A stretch of DNA of 64,000 bases, from positions 1 to 64,000 of the forward strand of contig CAZSBB010000002.1 in NCBI GenBank assembly GCA_964605235.1, given 5' to 3'. Every line of letters begins with the position of its first letter. Within the stretch, counting starts at the first letter, position 1. A model generated the notes under the pieces. The model searched no databases. It was not told the origin of the DNA and worked only from the letters and a program-made list of their open reading frames with translations. Source of the stretch: CAZSBB01 sp964605235 (GTDB lineage: Bacteria; Planctomycetota; Phycisphaerae; Phycisphaerales; Phycisphaeraceae). Below, piece after piece: positions 28,612-39,344 of the stretch. Position numbers and translations under genes: made by a program.

Positions 28612-29466
28612 TCAGATGTCCACCGCCATGATCTTGCGGATCCACATGTAGGCCGCCACCATCAGGGCGCACGCCACCAGCAGGATCACCCGGCCCAGCG
28701 GTTCGGTGAGCATGAGCAGCGTGCCTTCGCGGTCGATGGCGTACAGGATCAGAAAAAACGCTGCCGGCATCACCGCCATCATCCACGCCTGGGCGCGGCC
28801 CTGGGCGGTCAGCGCGTCGAGCTTGCCTTCGAGCCGCTGGATTTCCCGGATGCTGTCGCTGATGCGGTCGAGGCTCTGCGCCATGTCCCCGCCGCGCTGG
28901 CGGTGCATTTCCAAAGCGGTGAACAGCAGCCGATAGTTGCCCGAGCCGATGCGGCCCGCGGCATTGCGCATCGCATGGGTGATGTCCAGACCCATCTGGT
29001 ACTCGCGCAGCATCTGGGCGAATTCCTGGCGAATCGGCCCGGTGGCGTTGCGCACCAGCAGTTCAAACGCCTGCACCAGATTCAGCCCCGCGCGCACGCC
29101 CGACGCCAGCGTGGTGATGCCGTCGACAAGTTGACGCTCCAGCCGCTGGGCGCGGCGTTGCTCCAGATGCTTGAGAATCACCGTCGGGAGAATCACCCCC
29201 AGGGCGGCCCCCAGCACCAGGAACAGCACGCTGTCAGCCATGAAGTAACCGGTCACCGCGCAGAGGACCATCAGGCCCTGCGCCAGCCAGACCGCCAGCT
29301 TCGGGTCGATGTCAATGAGCAGTTGATGTACCAGCACCCGCTGATACCAGCGTTCCTGTTCGCGCAGTTTACGCCGGGCCCAGGGCCAGCCGCACACGCC
29401 CAGCAGGAGGAGGGCGGAAAACTGCAGGGCGCTGATGAAGATCAGCCAGGCGGTCTGGTCGCTCAC
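28612..29466 (-). CDS. tadB: Tad pilus assembly protein TadB (type II secretion F domain)
   Basis: 284-aa membrane platform protein paired with TadC. The N-terminal hydrophobic helix (about 8-25), a second pair of helices near 60-95 and a C-terminal pair near 220-275 flank a GspF domain (about 130-250; GITTLASGVRAGLNLVQAFELL, MHRQRGGDMAQSLDRISDSI). The GTG start overlaps the cpaF stop (GTGA), so the two are coupled. It contains no cysteine-rich or unusual parts. Confidence 0.92.
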   Translation of the reverse strand: MSDQTAWLIFISALQFSALLLLGVCGWPWARRKLREQERWYQRVLVHQLLIDIDPKLAVWLAQGLMVLCAVTGYFMADSVLFLVLGAALGVILPTVILKHLEQRRAQRLERQLVDGITTLASGVRAGLNLVQAFELLVRNATGPIRQEFAQMLREYQMGLDITHAMRNAAGRIGSGNYRLLFTALEMHRQRGGDMAQSLDRISDSIREIQRLEGKLDALTAQGRAQAWMMAVMPAAFFLILYAIDREGTLLMLTEPLGRVILLVACALMVAAYMWIRKIMAVDI

Positions 29467-31325
29467 AGGTACACCTCCACGCCAAAGTAGTTTTTGGCGA
29501 TCATCTTCTGGGTGAAGGTGGGGATGTAGCCGGTGTGGCGCAGGGTGTCGTCGTTGGCGCCGTGGAGGACGAAGATGTCTTCGAGCCGAATCTCGCTGGT
29601 TTCCTTGTCGATCTCGGTGACTTCGCTGATGGCGCTGATGCGGCGTGGCCCATTGGCGAAGCGGGTGACCTGCACCACCAGGTCCACGGCACTGACCACC
29701 TGCTCGCGCACGGCGCGGACGGGCATGTCCACCGCCATGAGCACCAGCGTTTCCAGGCGTTTCATGGCGTCCACGGGGGTGTTGGCGTGCAGGGTGGAGA
29801 GGGCGCCGTCGTGGCCGGTGTTCATCGCCTGGAGCATGTCGAGGGCTTCGGGTCCGCGCACTTCGCCGACGATGATGCGGTCGGGCCGCATGCGCAGGCT
29901 GTTGCGCAGCAGATCGCGGATGGTGTACTCGCCGCGGCCTTCGATGTTGGCCGGGCGCGCTTCCAGCGCCACGACATGCGGCTGAGGCAGGCGCAGCTCG
30001 GCGGATTCCTCGATGGTGATGATGCGCTCGTTGGGCCGGGCGAAGGAACAGAGCGTGTTGAGCAGCGTGGTTTTGCCCGAGCCGGTGCCGCCGGAGATCA
30101 CGATGTTGAGCCGACCGAGCACGCAGCCTTGCAGGAAACGCGCCACCGACTGGCTCATGGTGCCGCGGTCGATCAGGTCGTCGATGGTGAAGGGAATCCA
30201 GCTGAACTTGCGGATGGTCAGCGTCGGTCCCACCAGCGACAGCGGGGGAATGATGACGTTGATGCGGCTGCCGTCGGCGAGCCGACCATCGACCATCGGC
30301 GTGCTGTGATCCACGCGCCGGCCGATGGGCGTGATGATGCGCTCAATGATCGAGGTCAGGATTTCATCGGAAAAGAAGCTGCGGGTGGTGGTCTGGATCA
30401 CGCCGTTCTTTTCGACGTAGATGCGGTCCTTGCCCACCACCATGATTTCGCTGACGTTGGCGAGTTCCAGCAGATCCTGCAGCGGCCCCAAGCCCAGCAT
30501 GATGTCCTGAATGTCCTTGCTGACCGTCCGGCGCACGATGTAGCGGCGCAGGTCCTTGCTGATCGTCCCGTACAACTCGGGGAACTGATCCTCATACGCT
30601 TCTTCCGCGATCGCCAGGTCCTCGCTGACGCTGGCGGGGTCGAAGATCAGCGGCATCAGGTCCACGATCGAGCTGACCAGTTCGGTGATCGCCTGCTCGC
30701 GCGCGGCATCGCGGTAGCGTTCATCCGCGTGGTAATCCGTCTGCACCCGGCCCTGGCACTGGCGCACCACCTCGGCGATCACCAGCCGATGCAGATAACC
30801 CTGCACGCAATGGCTGACCACATCGTCGGGCAGTTGCAGCACGCGGGTTTCGAGGATGTTTTCGAGATGCTCGATGATCTGGGCGATGTACGCGGCATCG
30901 CTCTTGTTGATGCCGGCGGTGACGCGCAGGTTCATGCGTTCGAGCAGTTCGCCATGCACCTGCTGCTCGAAGGTCATGAGCTGACGCTGCTGTTCGAGAC
31001 CTTCATCGCGTCGGCCGGGCCCGACCTTGCCGCCGGGACGCAGGGCGGCGATGGAGAACTGGCCGAGCTGAATTTCGTCGCCGAATTCCAGCTTGAGCGC
31101 CTGCCCCGGCACAACTTCGCGGTTGGCGACATGCACGCCGCCCCGGCTTAAGCACTCGACGAAAAGCTGATTGCCCTTGAGCAGAATCCGCACATGCCGG
31201 CGGGAGACGAAGGGGCTGGCGAGGCGGATGTCGCAGTCCTCATCGCGCCCAATGGTCACCGGCAGACGCTCGAGGCTGAGCGTCCGCTGGGTGTTGTTGC
31301 TGTGATCGTAGAGCCAGAACTCCAT
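29463..31325 (-). CDS. cpaF: CpaF/TadA secretion ATPase fused to an N-terminal FHA domain
   Basis: ATPase powering Tad pilus assembly, 620 aa. Residues 1-95 form an FHA phosphothreonine-binding domain (TIGRDEDCDIRLASPFVSRRHVRI, with the GR and SRxxH motifs). A linker of about 110 residues then leads into the GspE/PilT ATPase: VSEIMVVGKDRIYVEKNG near 290, Walker A GGTGSGKTT at about 412-420, aspartate box and GEVRGPEALDMLQAMNTGHDG-type Walker B/His region near 480-510. The ATG at 31325 is the only start that includes the FHA motif. It is followed with 4-nt overlap by tadB. The FHA fusion suggests control by protein phosphorylation. Confidence 0.94.
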   Translation of the reverse strand: MEFWLYDHSNNTQRTLSLERLPVTIGRDEDCDIRLASPFVSRRHVRILLKGNQLFVECLSRGGVHVANREVVPGQALKLEFGDEIQLGQFSIAALRPGGKVGPGRRDEGLEQQRQLMTFEQQVHGELLERMNLRVTAGINKSDAAYIAQIIEHLENILETRVLQLPDDVVSHCVQGYLHRLVIAEVVRQCQGRVQTDYHADERYRDAAREQAITELVSSIVDLMPLIFDPASVSEDLAIAEEAYEDQFPELYGTISKDLRRYIVRRTVSKDIQDIMLGLGPLQDLLELANVSEIMVVGKDRIYVEKNGVIQTTTRSFFSDEILTSIIERIITPIGRRVDHSTPMVDGRLADGSRINVIIPPLSLVGPTLTIRKFSWIPFTIDDLIDRGTMSQSVARFLQGCVLGRLNIVISGGTGSGKTTLLNTLCSFARPNERIITIEESAELRLPQPHVVALEARPANIEGRGEYTIRDLLRNSLRMRPDRIIVGEVRGPEALDMLQAMNTGHDGALSTLHANTPVDAMKRLETLVLMAVDMPVRAVREQVVSAVDLVVQVTRFANGPRRISAISEVTEIDKETSEIRLEDIFVLHGANDDTLRHTGYIPTFTQKMIAKNYFGVEVYL

Positions 31326-31364
31326 GCGATGATCCGAATGCTGCGGCGGGGGAGGCGGGGCGGT

Positions 31365-32189
31365 TTACCGGTTGCCGCTGGTGTCGGGCGTGGGGGCGGT
31401 GCGGGGGTTGAGTTTGAGCCGACGTTTGACCAGTTCCAGCACGGTGGGGTTGATGCCGCCGTTGGGAATGGTGGGGCGCTCGCGGTCGCCGGGGTTGCGC
31501 AGCAGCAGGTCGAAGTCGCCTACCGCCAGGCGTTCGATCATGGAGAATTGAATCGCCTGCTCGGGGGTGACCTCGATGGTCATGGAGCGAAAGCTGCGCG
31601 GCAGGCCCATGCCGGCTTCCTCGGCGGACTGGTAGGCTGTGCGCGTGCCCAGGGCGATGATCTTGACCATCTCCATCACCGGCAGCACTTCCACGCCCCG
31701 GTCGGTGGGGAAGGCGGCGGCAATGTCGACATAGGCGCCGACCCGCAGGGCGCCGGGGATGCGGCGGCTGTCGATGGGCAGTTCGATCAACCGCAAGCCT
31801 TTGGTGATCTGGCTGTCGATGTCCTCGCCATGGGCGCCGGTGAAGTGGGCATAGGTGAGAATTTCGCTGGCGTTGGCGGGGCGCTGCAACGCTTCGCGCT
31901 GCTCGATGCGCACCTTCAACCCCACGCTGTCCATGGCCCCCAGCAGCTTGACCGCTTCGCGGAAGTCGGGCGTGTCGGGCACCTTGATGACCTTCACGTC
32001 CGCATTGCGTATCCGCTCGCCGGCGGGCACCGGCTTGTTGAGCACATACAACTCGAAAGTGCGGGCTTCGATCTGATTGCGGATGTTGGCAATGTAGAGA
32101 TTGGTCAGCACGACCGCCAGCAGGGCGATGGCTGCGGAAATGATGACCAGCTTGGTACTGCCGCCGGGCGGCGCCTGGGTTTGGTTCAT
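31365..32189 (-). CDS. cpaB: Flp pilus assembly protein CpaB
   Basis: 274 aa. Short N-terminus, one transmembrane helix (about 12-35: LVIISAAIALLAVVLTNLYIAN), then a SAF domain (about 48-115: ELYVLNKPVPAGERIRNADVKVIKVPD) and an RcpC/CpaB domain with IDSRRIPGALRVGAYVDIAA and MTIEVTPEQAIQF. It helps the outer-membrane secretin. ATG 32189 chosen; the frame upstream runs into the palindromic element. It is the first gene of the locus. cpaC, cpaE and the Flp pilin are not nearby. Confidence 0.92.
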   Translation of the reverse strand: MNQTQAPPGGSTKLVIISAAIALLAVVLTNLYIANIRNQIEARTFELYVLNKPVPAGERIRNADVKVIKVPDTPDFREAVKLLGAMDSVGLKVRIEQREALQRPANASEILTYAHFTGAHGEDIDSQITKGLRLIELPIDSRRIPGALRVGAYVDIAAAFPTDRGVEVLPVMEMVKIIALGTRTAYQSAEEAGMGLPRSFRSMTIEVTPEQAIQFSMIERLAVGDFDLLLRNPGDRERPTIPNGGINPTVLELVKRRLKLNPRTAPTPDTSGNR

Positions 32190-32457
32190 GGGGATATGGT
32201 AATTCGGCGCGGGAGATGGTGCATGCGGTAAGCGGGGAGGACGCGCGGGGAGGGGGGGGAGAAGAAAGGGGATAAGTACATTATTTTCTGCAGAAAATAA
32301 TGTACTTATCCCCTTTCTTCTCCCCGGCACACATCGCCCCTGCGGGGACGATGTGTGGCACCCCCGTTTTTCAAACTGACCCACTACCTTGCGTTGTGGA
32401 TGGGGCGACGCGGCTTCCCTTGCGCGGGGTGGAGGACTACACTGTTGTGATTGTCGC
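32190..32457. other. Spacer with 70-bp palindrome between cpaB and the TPP riboswitch
   Basis: Holds the perfect palindrome 32256-32325, then a second stem (ACACATCG at 32330-32337 pairing CGATGTGT at about 32349-32356) followed by CCCCCGTTTTT, a possible terminator-like end. No gene seen. Confidence 0.55.
32256..32325. repeat. 70-bp perfect palindrome
   Basis: Two 35-nt arms with no loop, centred on CTGCAG at 32290/32291; arm core GGGGATAAGTACATTATTTT. It could extrude as a cruciform or, in RNA, form a very stable hairpin. Confidence 0.95.
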
Positions 32458-32557
32458 TAGGGGTGCCGTGCGCCAACGGGCACGCGGCTGAGAACAGACC
32501 CTTGGAACCTGATCAGCGTCGGCTGCGCGTCATGGCGCAGCGGCTGCGTAGGGAAGC
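32458..32557 (+). promoter_or_regulatory. TPP riboswitch upstream of thiC
   Basis: Thi-box features in order: AGGGGTGCC, GGCTGAGA, ACCCTTGGAACCTGATC, and closing GCGTAGGGAAGC. A stem CTGCGC/GCGCAG lies in the P3-P5 region. It is followed by a CGCGGC/GCCGCG stem (32561-32583) and then the thiC ribosome site, so translational or attenuation control of thiC by thiamine pyrophosphate is expected. Confidence 0.95.
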
Positions 32558-32625
32558 GCACGCGGCGCAGCATTACAGCCGCGGTTTGGCGACTTCCCCC
32601 TGTGGTTGGAAAGGAAGTCGTCATC

Positions 32626-34518
<1,893 letters not shown>

Positions 34519-34533
34519 CGACGCGCGTTGCTG

Positions 34534-34650
34534 AACGAGCCGGAAGCGTCAGCGACGGGCAGGACGTCCGATCACCCAACGTTCTACAGCTCTACCAGAG
34601 CGCGTGGTGCTCCCGACGCCCAACCCGTCGCTGACGCTTCCGGCTCGTTC
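34534..34650. repeat. 117-bp inverted-repeat element, GAGCCGGAAGCGT family, copy 2
   Basis: Starts AACGAGCCGGAAGCGTCAGC and ends GCTGACGCTTCCGGCTCGTT; downstream of thiC. Confidence 0.85.
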
Positions 34651-34656
34651 AGACTT

Positions 34657-34734
34657 GTAGGTCCGGGCTGGCCCGGACACGTCAACCCAAGGCGTCACAA
34701 TTGTCCGGGCAAGCCCGAACCTCCCCCGGACTAC
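34657..34734. repeat. GTAGGTCCGGGCTGGCCC inverted repeat, copy 1
   Basis: GTAGGTCCGGGCTGGCCCGG on the left pairs with a CCGGGCAAGCCCGAACCT right side. Related 70-bp copies at 38226-38295 and 48914-48983. Confidence 0.7.
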
Positions 34735-34760
34735 AATGCTCCAACCCTTGGAGCTTCCCC

Positions 34761-35159
34761 ATGTCCCCGCGCGCCTGGCTGCTGTATGACGGAACCTGCG
34801 GCCTGTGCAGCCATGCCGCCCCGCGGCTGGGACGCATCGTGCAAGCGCGCGGCATCGTCACGCTGCCCGCCCAAACGCCGTGGGTGCAGCAGCGCCTGAT
34901 GGAACTGGGCTGTCCCGACGCGGCTGCCGACGACATTCTGCTGTTCACGGCTGAGGGACAACTGCTGCGCGGGCCGGCGGCGTACCGCCACTGTCTGCGG
35001 CAGGTGTGGTGGACCTGGCCGGCGTGGGCGCTGGCGGGCGTGCCGGGGCTGCGGCAACTGTTTGATATGAGCTATCGCGCTATCGCCCGCCGCCGCCATC
35101 GGTTGTCGCGGGCGTGCGGGCTTCGGCCGACGGTTACTGGTCGGCCTTCACCTCGGTGA
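34761..35159 (+). CDS. DCC-family thiol-disulfide oxidoreductase-like protein (DUF393)
   Basis: 132 aa. The N-terminal YDGTCGLCS motif (residues about 9-17) is the DxxCxxC hallmark of the DUF393/DCC family, whose members are predicted thiol-disulfide oxidoreductases. The remaining fold is alpha-rich, ending in a basic tail (RRRHRLSRACG). ATG 34761 chosen over an upstream in-frame start in the repeat. Its 3' end overlaps the CDGSH gene on the opposite strand by 26 bp. Confidence 0.85.
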   Translation: MSPRAWLLYDGTCGLCSHAAPRLGRIVQARGIVTLPAQTPWVQQRLMELGCPDAAADDILLFTAEGQLLRGPAAYRHCLRQVWWTWPAWALAGVPGLRQLFDMSYRAIARRRHRLSRACGLRPTVTGRPSPR

Positions 35160-35343
35160 CTTCCGTGCGCTGCCGGTTGTAGCAATACAGCTTGCCCGGT
35201 TCTTCCTGGCGCGCTTTCTTGTGCGAGCCATCGCAGAAGGGATAGTTCTGGCTCAGACCACACATGCAGACCCAGGCGGATTGTTCGCCGGGCTTGACTT
35301 CCAGCGGGCCGGTGGCTTCGTGACGGATGAGACGGGCCATCAT
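35134..35343 (-). CDS. CDGSH iron-sulfur domain protein
   Basis: 69 aa. The single 2Fe-2S domain has the C-x-C-x2-S-x3-P-x-C-D-G-S-H signature (CMCGLSQNYPFCDGSH) coordinating the cluster by three Cys and one His. The small size and lack of membrane helix suggest a soluble bacterial mitoNEET-like protein. Start at 35343 or the adjacent ATG at 35340. A CACAGAG repeat lies upstream. Confidence 0.93.
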   Translation of the reverse strand: MMARLIRHEATGPLEVKPGEQSAWVCMCGLSQNYPFCDGSHKKARQEEPGKLYCYNRQRTEVTEVKADQ

Positions 35344-35411
35344 GAACTCCTTTGGGTGAACACCTGAACAGTCGCGGTGAACGCATCACCGGCGGCAATC
35401 TGGTCGGACAT

Positions 35412-35540
35412 GAACTCAAGACTTGCCACAGAGGCACAGAGAGCACAGCGTGAAGGCATGATGCGCGGTTGAATATCCTGATGTTACGCTGGTTCTCTGC
35501 GGAATTATCTCTGTGGCCTCTGTGACTCTGTGGTTATTCC
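35412..35540. repeat. CACAGAG inverted-repeat element, copy 5
   Basis: Left arm CTTGCCACAGAGGCACAGAG, right arm CTCTGTGACTCTGTGGTTAT, between the CDGSH gene and the symporter. Confidence 0.8.
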
Positions 35541-35556
35541 TCTTTGCAGAATGGTG

Positions 35557-36945
35557 CTAGGCGCTATCGGCCGGCAGCAGGCCGGTTTCGCCTTCGGTGG
35601 CGGCGATGGTTACCGCGCCGCACGAGTCGGAGAAGATGTTGACGGCGGTGCGGCACATGTCCAGCAGCCGATCGACCACCAGGATGATCGCCAAGCCTTC
35701 CATCGGCACGCCGACGGATTTGAGGATGATGACGATCGCCACCAGCGACGCCGACGGCACGCCCGCGACGCCGACGCTGGTGAGCAGGGCGATGAGCACG
35801 ATCAGGAATTGCTTGCCCGGCGGAATGGCGATGCCGTACGCCTGGGCGATGAAGATGGCGGCGACGCATTCGTACAGCGCGGTGCCGTCCATGTTGACGG
35901 TCGCGCCCAGCGGCAGCGTGAAACTGGCGACGCGCTTGGACACCCTGGCGTTCTGCTCGACGCATTCGATCGTCACCGGCAGCGTGGCGGAACTGCTGGC
36001 GGTGCTGAAGGCGGTCATCAGCGCCGGGGCCATGGCGCGGAAATGCCGCCAGGGTTTGACCTTCGCCACCAGCAGCAGAATCAGCGGCAACACCACGAAA
36101 AAGTGCAGCCCCAGCGCCGCCAGCGTGGTGATGAAGAACTTGACGATGATGGCGACGAAGTCGGTCAGCCGGTTGTCCTGCGCCAGGCTGGCGTAGCTGT
36201 CGGCCAGCGTCACCGCGAGCAATCCCGCCACACCCAATGGCGCGAAGCGCAGCACCAGGTCGGTGACCAGCAGGGTTACGTCATAGACGCCCTGCGCCAA
36301 CTGCAGCAGCGTGTCATGGGTGGGGCCGTGCAGCCGGGTGATGAAGTAACCGATGAGCATCGACACCACGATCAAGCCCAGCAGTTGCCCCTCGGCGGCG
36401 GCGCGCACGAAGTTGGGCGGCACCATCTCACGCAACGTGTTGAGAAAATCGCTGGCGGCTTTGCCTTCGGTCTTTTGGGTGAGTGCGGCGTTCTCTGACG
36501 CGAAGCTCTGGCGGAACTGGTCGGTGTTTTCGATTTTCAGCACCGGTTGGCCCGGCTCGGTGACGCCGGGCTGGATGAGATTCACCAGCGTCAGGCCGAT
36601 GAGGATGGCGATGAGGCTGGTGCTCAGGTAGTACAGCAGCGTTTTGCAGCCCAGCCGGGCGAAGCCTGCGTGCCGACCAATGCCCGCCACGGAGACGATC
36701 AGCGATGACACCACGATGGGCACGACGATCAGCTTCAGGCCGTTGAGGAACAGATCGCCCAGCAGGTCGTAAACCAGATAATCCCAGCGTTGCGTCAGCG
36801 GAGCGGCGCCCGCCACCGCGCTGCGCCCGGTGAGCAGGCCCAGCACCACCCCCAGCAATAAACCCAGCAGAATCTGCCAGTGCAACTTCCAGCGCCAGAC
36901 GGCCCAGGGCGGGGCTGCGCGTTTGGTCGTGGGGGAATCAGCCAT
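35557..36945 (-). CDS. Dicarboxylate/amino acid:cation symporter (DAACS family)
   Basis: 462-aa Na+ or H+ symporter for C4-dicarboxylates or glutamate/aspartate. Hairpin and TM signature segments are clear: FSTASSSATLPVTIECV, VNMDGTALYECVAAIFIAQA (the NMDGT motif in TM7), TSVGVAGVPSASLVAIVIIL and DRLLDMCRTAVNIFSDSCGAVTIA. Between about 145 and 175 is a hydrophilic insertion (ENTDQFRQSFASENAALTQK) common in this subfamily. Substrate cannot be fixed by sequence. Confidence 0.93.
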   Translation of the reverse strand: MADSPTTKRAAPPWAVWRWKLHWQILLGLLLGVVLGLLTGRSAVAGAAPLTQRWDYLVYDLLGDLFLNGLKLIVVPIVVSSLIVSVAGIGRHAGFARLGCKTLLYYLSTSLIAILIGLTLVNLIQPGVTEPGQPVLKIENTDQFRQSFASENAALTQKTEGKAASDFLNTLREMVPPNFVRAAAEGQLLGLIVVSMLIGYFITRLHGPTHDTLLQLAQGVYDVTLLVTDLVLRFAPLGVAGLLAVTLADSYASLAQDNRLTDFVAIIVKFFITTLAALGLHFFVVLPLILLLVAKVKPWRHFRAMAPALMTAFSTASSSATLPVTIECVEQNARVSKRVASFTLPLGATVNMDGTALYECVAAIFIAQAYGIAIPPGKQFLIVLIALLTSVGVAGVPSASLVAIVIILKSVGVPMEGLAIILVVDRLLDMCRTAVNIFSDSCGAVTIAATEGETGLLPADSA

Positions 36946-37152
36946 GCTTGCTCCGGTCAGGGATTAGGGAAACCCCGGTCCTCCGCGGCGCCGCCCCCAG
37001 CCAGGGTTGATCAGCCGCCCGGTTGCCACGCGTGCCGGGACGCCGGGGCGGCAAGTCAGCGCCTGGCAACGTCATGATGACGTTTCGCGGCAGGAAGGGA
37101 CTGCACGGGCCAAGGGTCGAATGTATAGTAGTGGGGTGTCGGTCAGGTGGCA

Positions 37153-38196
37153 ATGAAACGCAAATCCTCGCGCGGCGGTGTGGTTGGCGCTGCTGGGCGT
37201 TGCCGGAAAAATAGAGCGGGAGTCCGTCCCTTGCGAAGAAGTCGTCGTCCGATTGTGATCGCCTCACGCCGCAGCATGCTGGCGCGGGCGCAAGCGGAGG
37301 CTGTGGGGCGCGTGCTGGCGCGCCTGCATCCCACGATTAAAGTCACGTTCCTGTGGATCGAATCCGAAGGTGATCGTTTGCCCGATGCCTCGCTGGCGGC
37401 GGCGGGCGGCAAAGGCCTGTTCGCCAAAGCCATCGAACGCGCGGTGCTCACGGGCAAGGCGGACCTGGCGGTGCACAGCCTCAAGGACCTGCCCACCCAG
37501 GCGACGCCGGGCCTGGCGATCGCTGCGATCCCCAAACGCGGCGCGGTGCATGACTGTCTGATCTGTCCGACCGCCAACAGCCTCGATCAATTGCCGCAGG
37601 GCGCGATCGTCGGCACCTCCAGCCCGCGTCGCGCCGCCCAGTTGCTGCATCAACGCCCGGACCTGGTCATTCGTCCGCTGCGCGGCAACGTCGACACGCG
37701 CGTGCGCAAAGTGCTCGAACATCACGAATGCGCCGCCACGCTGCTGGCGGTGGCGGGCTTGCAGCGCTCGGGCAATGGGCAGCATGCGCTGAAGGTGATT
37801 CCCACGGATGTGATGCTGCCCGCCGCCGCCCAGGGCGCGCTGGCGCTGCAGTGCCGGACAGACGATCATGTCACGCTGTCGCGGTGCCTGCCGCTCAACG
37901 ACGCGGCGGCATCCACGGCCGTGCATTTTGAGCGCGGCGTGATCGACGGCTTGCAGGGCGATTGTCACAGCCCGATTGCCGTGCTCGCCGAGCCGATTGA
38001 AGACGGCCGGACGTTCCACCTGCGCGCCAAGGTGCTCAGCCCTGATGGCCAGTTGTGCGTGCAGCAGGAAATGCGCTGCAGCACCAAGGCGATGAACAAG
38101 GCGGCCCGGCAGATGGTGCAACAGCTCAATGATCTGGGCGCCCAGGCCGCGCTGGGAGTGCGGCAAATCTCCCCCGCCGAGCGTGTGACGCCGTAA
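37153..38196 (+). CDS. hemC: Hydroxymethylbilane synthase
   Basis: Porphobilinogen deaminase of heme synthesis. Family landmarks: IVIASRRSMLARAQAEAV, LAVHSLKDLPTQ, GTSSPRRAAQLL, RPLRGNVDTRVRKV and the dipyrromethane-attachment Cys in GDCHSPIAVLA near the C-terminus. From ATG 37153 the protein is 347 aa with a basic leader of about 30 residues. A TTG at 37231 preceded by CGGGAG at 8-nt spacing would give 321 aa, closer to the usual length, so the start is open. Confidence 0.93.
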   Translation: MKRKSSRGGVVGAAGRCRKNRAGVRPLRRSRRPIVIASRRSMLARAQAEAVGRVLARLHPTIKVTFLWIESEGDRLPDASLAAAGGKGLFAKAIERAVLTGKADLAVHSLKDLPTQATPGLAIAAIPKRGAVHDCLICPTANSLDQLPQGAIVGTSSPRRAAQLLHQRPDLVIRPLRGNVDTRVRKVLEHHECAATLLAVAGLQRSGNGQHALKVIPTDVMLPAAAQGALALQCRTDDHVTLSRCLPLNDAAASTAVHFERGVIDGLQGDCHSPIAVLAEPIEDGRTFHLRAKVLSPDGQLCVQQEMRCSTKAMNKAARQMVQQLNDLGAQAALGVRQISPAERVTP

Positions 38197-38225
38197 GCTG
38201 ATGGCGCACGCATGACGCGGATTTT

Positions 38226-38295
38226 GCAGGTCCGGGCTGGCCCGGACAACGTTGCACCCATCGCGCTCAGGTGTCCGGGCCAGCCCGGGCCTGCG
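38226..38295. repeat. GTAGGTCCGGGCTGGCCC inverted repeat, copy 2
   Basis: 70-bp hairpin element (GCAGGTCCGGGCTGGCCCGG and CCGGGCCAGCCCGGGCCTGC). The centre GTTGCACCCATCGCGC is the reverse complement of that at 48914-48983. It lies between convergent hemC and the aldo/keto reductase. Confidence 0.8.
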
Positions 38296-38315
38296 GATGT
38301 TTGCGCTTTCCTATT

Positions 38316-39344
38316 TCACGCAACCACGGCGTCGATGGCGGCCAGTTCCTCCGCGCTGAACTGCGCGTGCTTGAGGGCAGCCACGTTCTCGACAATCTGC
38401 TCCGGGCGGCTGGCGCCGATGAGCGCGGTGGTGACGCACGGATCGCGCAGCGTCCACGCCAGCGCCATTTGCGCCAGCGTTTGTCCGCGTTTGCTGGCGA
38501 TCTTGTTGAGCTTGGTGACCTTGCTGCGGATGTCGGCGGTGATGCGCTCGGGCTTGAGGAAGCTGGTCGGGTCGGCAGCGCGGGAGTCGCTGGGGATGCT
38601 GCCGGTGAGGTATTTGGCGGTGAGCATGCCCTGCGCCAGGGGGCAGAAGCAGATCACGCCCATGTTGGCGGCCTCGGTGTGGGGGAACAGGTCCGTCTCC
38701 GGCCGGCGCGACAGCATGTTGTAGTGCACCTGATGGATGAGCAGCCGGGCGAACTTCTCGCGCTGCACCACGCGCAGCGCGGCTCTGGTTTGCGCGCCGC
38801 TGTAATTGCTGATGCCCGCGTACAGCGCTTTGCCCTGCTTGACCGCGGTGTCCAGCGCCCCGAGCGTTTCCTCCAGCGGCGTGTCGGGGTCGGGGCGATG
38901 GTGATAGAACAGGTCCACGTAGTCGAGCTTCATGCGTTTGAGTGAAGCGTCGAGGCTGTTGAGCAGGTTCTTGCGGCTGCCCCATTCGCCGTAGGGCCCG
39001 GGCCACATGTAGAAGCCGGCTTTGGTGGAGACGAAGATTTCCTCGCGGGGCAAATCCTTGACGATTTTGCCGAAGCGTTTTTCCGCGCTGCCTGGGGGCG
39101 GGCCGTAGTTGTTCGCCAGGTCCAGATGCGTGATGCCGTGGTCGAACGCGGTGAGCACGATGCGGCGGGCGTTGTCGTCGTCGGCGGCTTTGCCGAAGTT
39201 GTGCCACAAGCCGAGGCTGATGGCGGGCAGCTTGACGCCGCTGGCGCCGCAGCGTCGGAACCAGCCGTCGCCGTTGCGGGTGTAGCGGTCGCCGGCGGGT
39301 TGGTACTTGGCTTTGTCTTTGTCCTTGTGGGGATTAGTGGGCAT
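38316..39344 (-). CDS. Aldo/keto reductase (L-glyceraldehyde 3-phosphate reductase-like)
   Basis: 342-aa NADPH-dependent oxidoreductase, YghZ-like. Catalytic tetrad residues visible: Asp in THLDLANNYGP, Tyr in NNYGPPPGSAEKRFG, Lys in FVSTKAGF and His in DLFYHHRPDPDTP. The C-terminal IGASRPEQIVENVAAL is the cofactor-binding stretch. ATG 39344 overlaps the FKBP stop by 11 nt, indicating translational coupling with that gene; there is no obvious functional link. The basic leader (NPHKDKDKAKYQ) is normal for this subfamily. Confidence 0.93.
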   Translation of the reverse strand: MPTNPHKDKDKAKYQPAGDRYTRNGDGWFRRCGASGVKLPAISLGLWHNFGKAADDDNARRIVLTAFDHGITHLDLANNYGPPPGSAEKRFGKIVKDLPREEIFVSTKAGFYMWPGPYGEWGSRKNLLNSLDASLKRMKLDYVDLFYHHRPDPDTPLEETLGALDTAVKQGKALYAGISNYSGAQTRAALRVVQREKFARLLIHQVHYNMLSRRPETDLFPHTEAANMGVICFCPLAQGMLTAKYLTGSIPSDSRAADPTSFLKPERITADIRSKVTKLNKIASKRGQTLAQMALAWTLRDPCVTTALIGASRPEQIVENVAALKHAQFSAEELAAIDAVVA

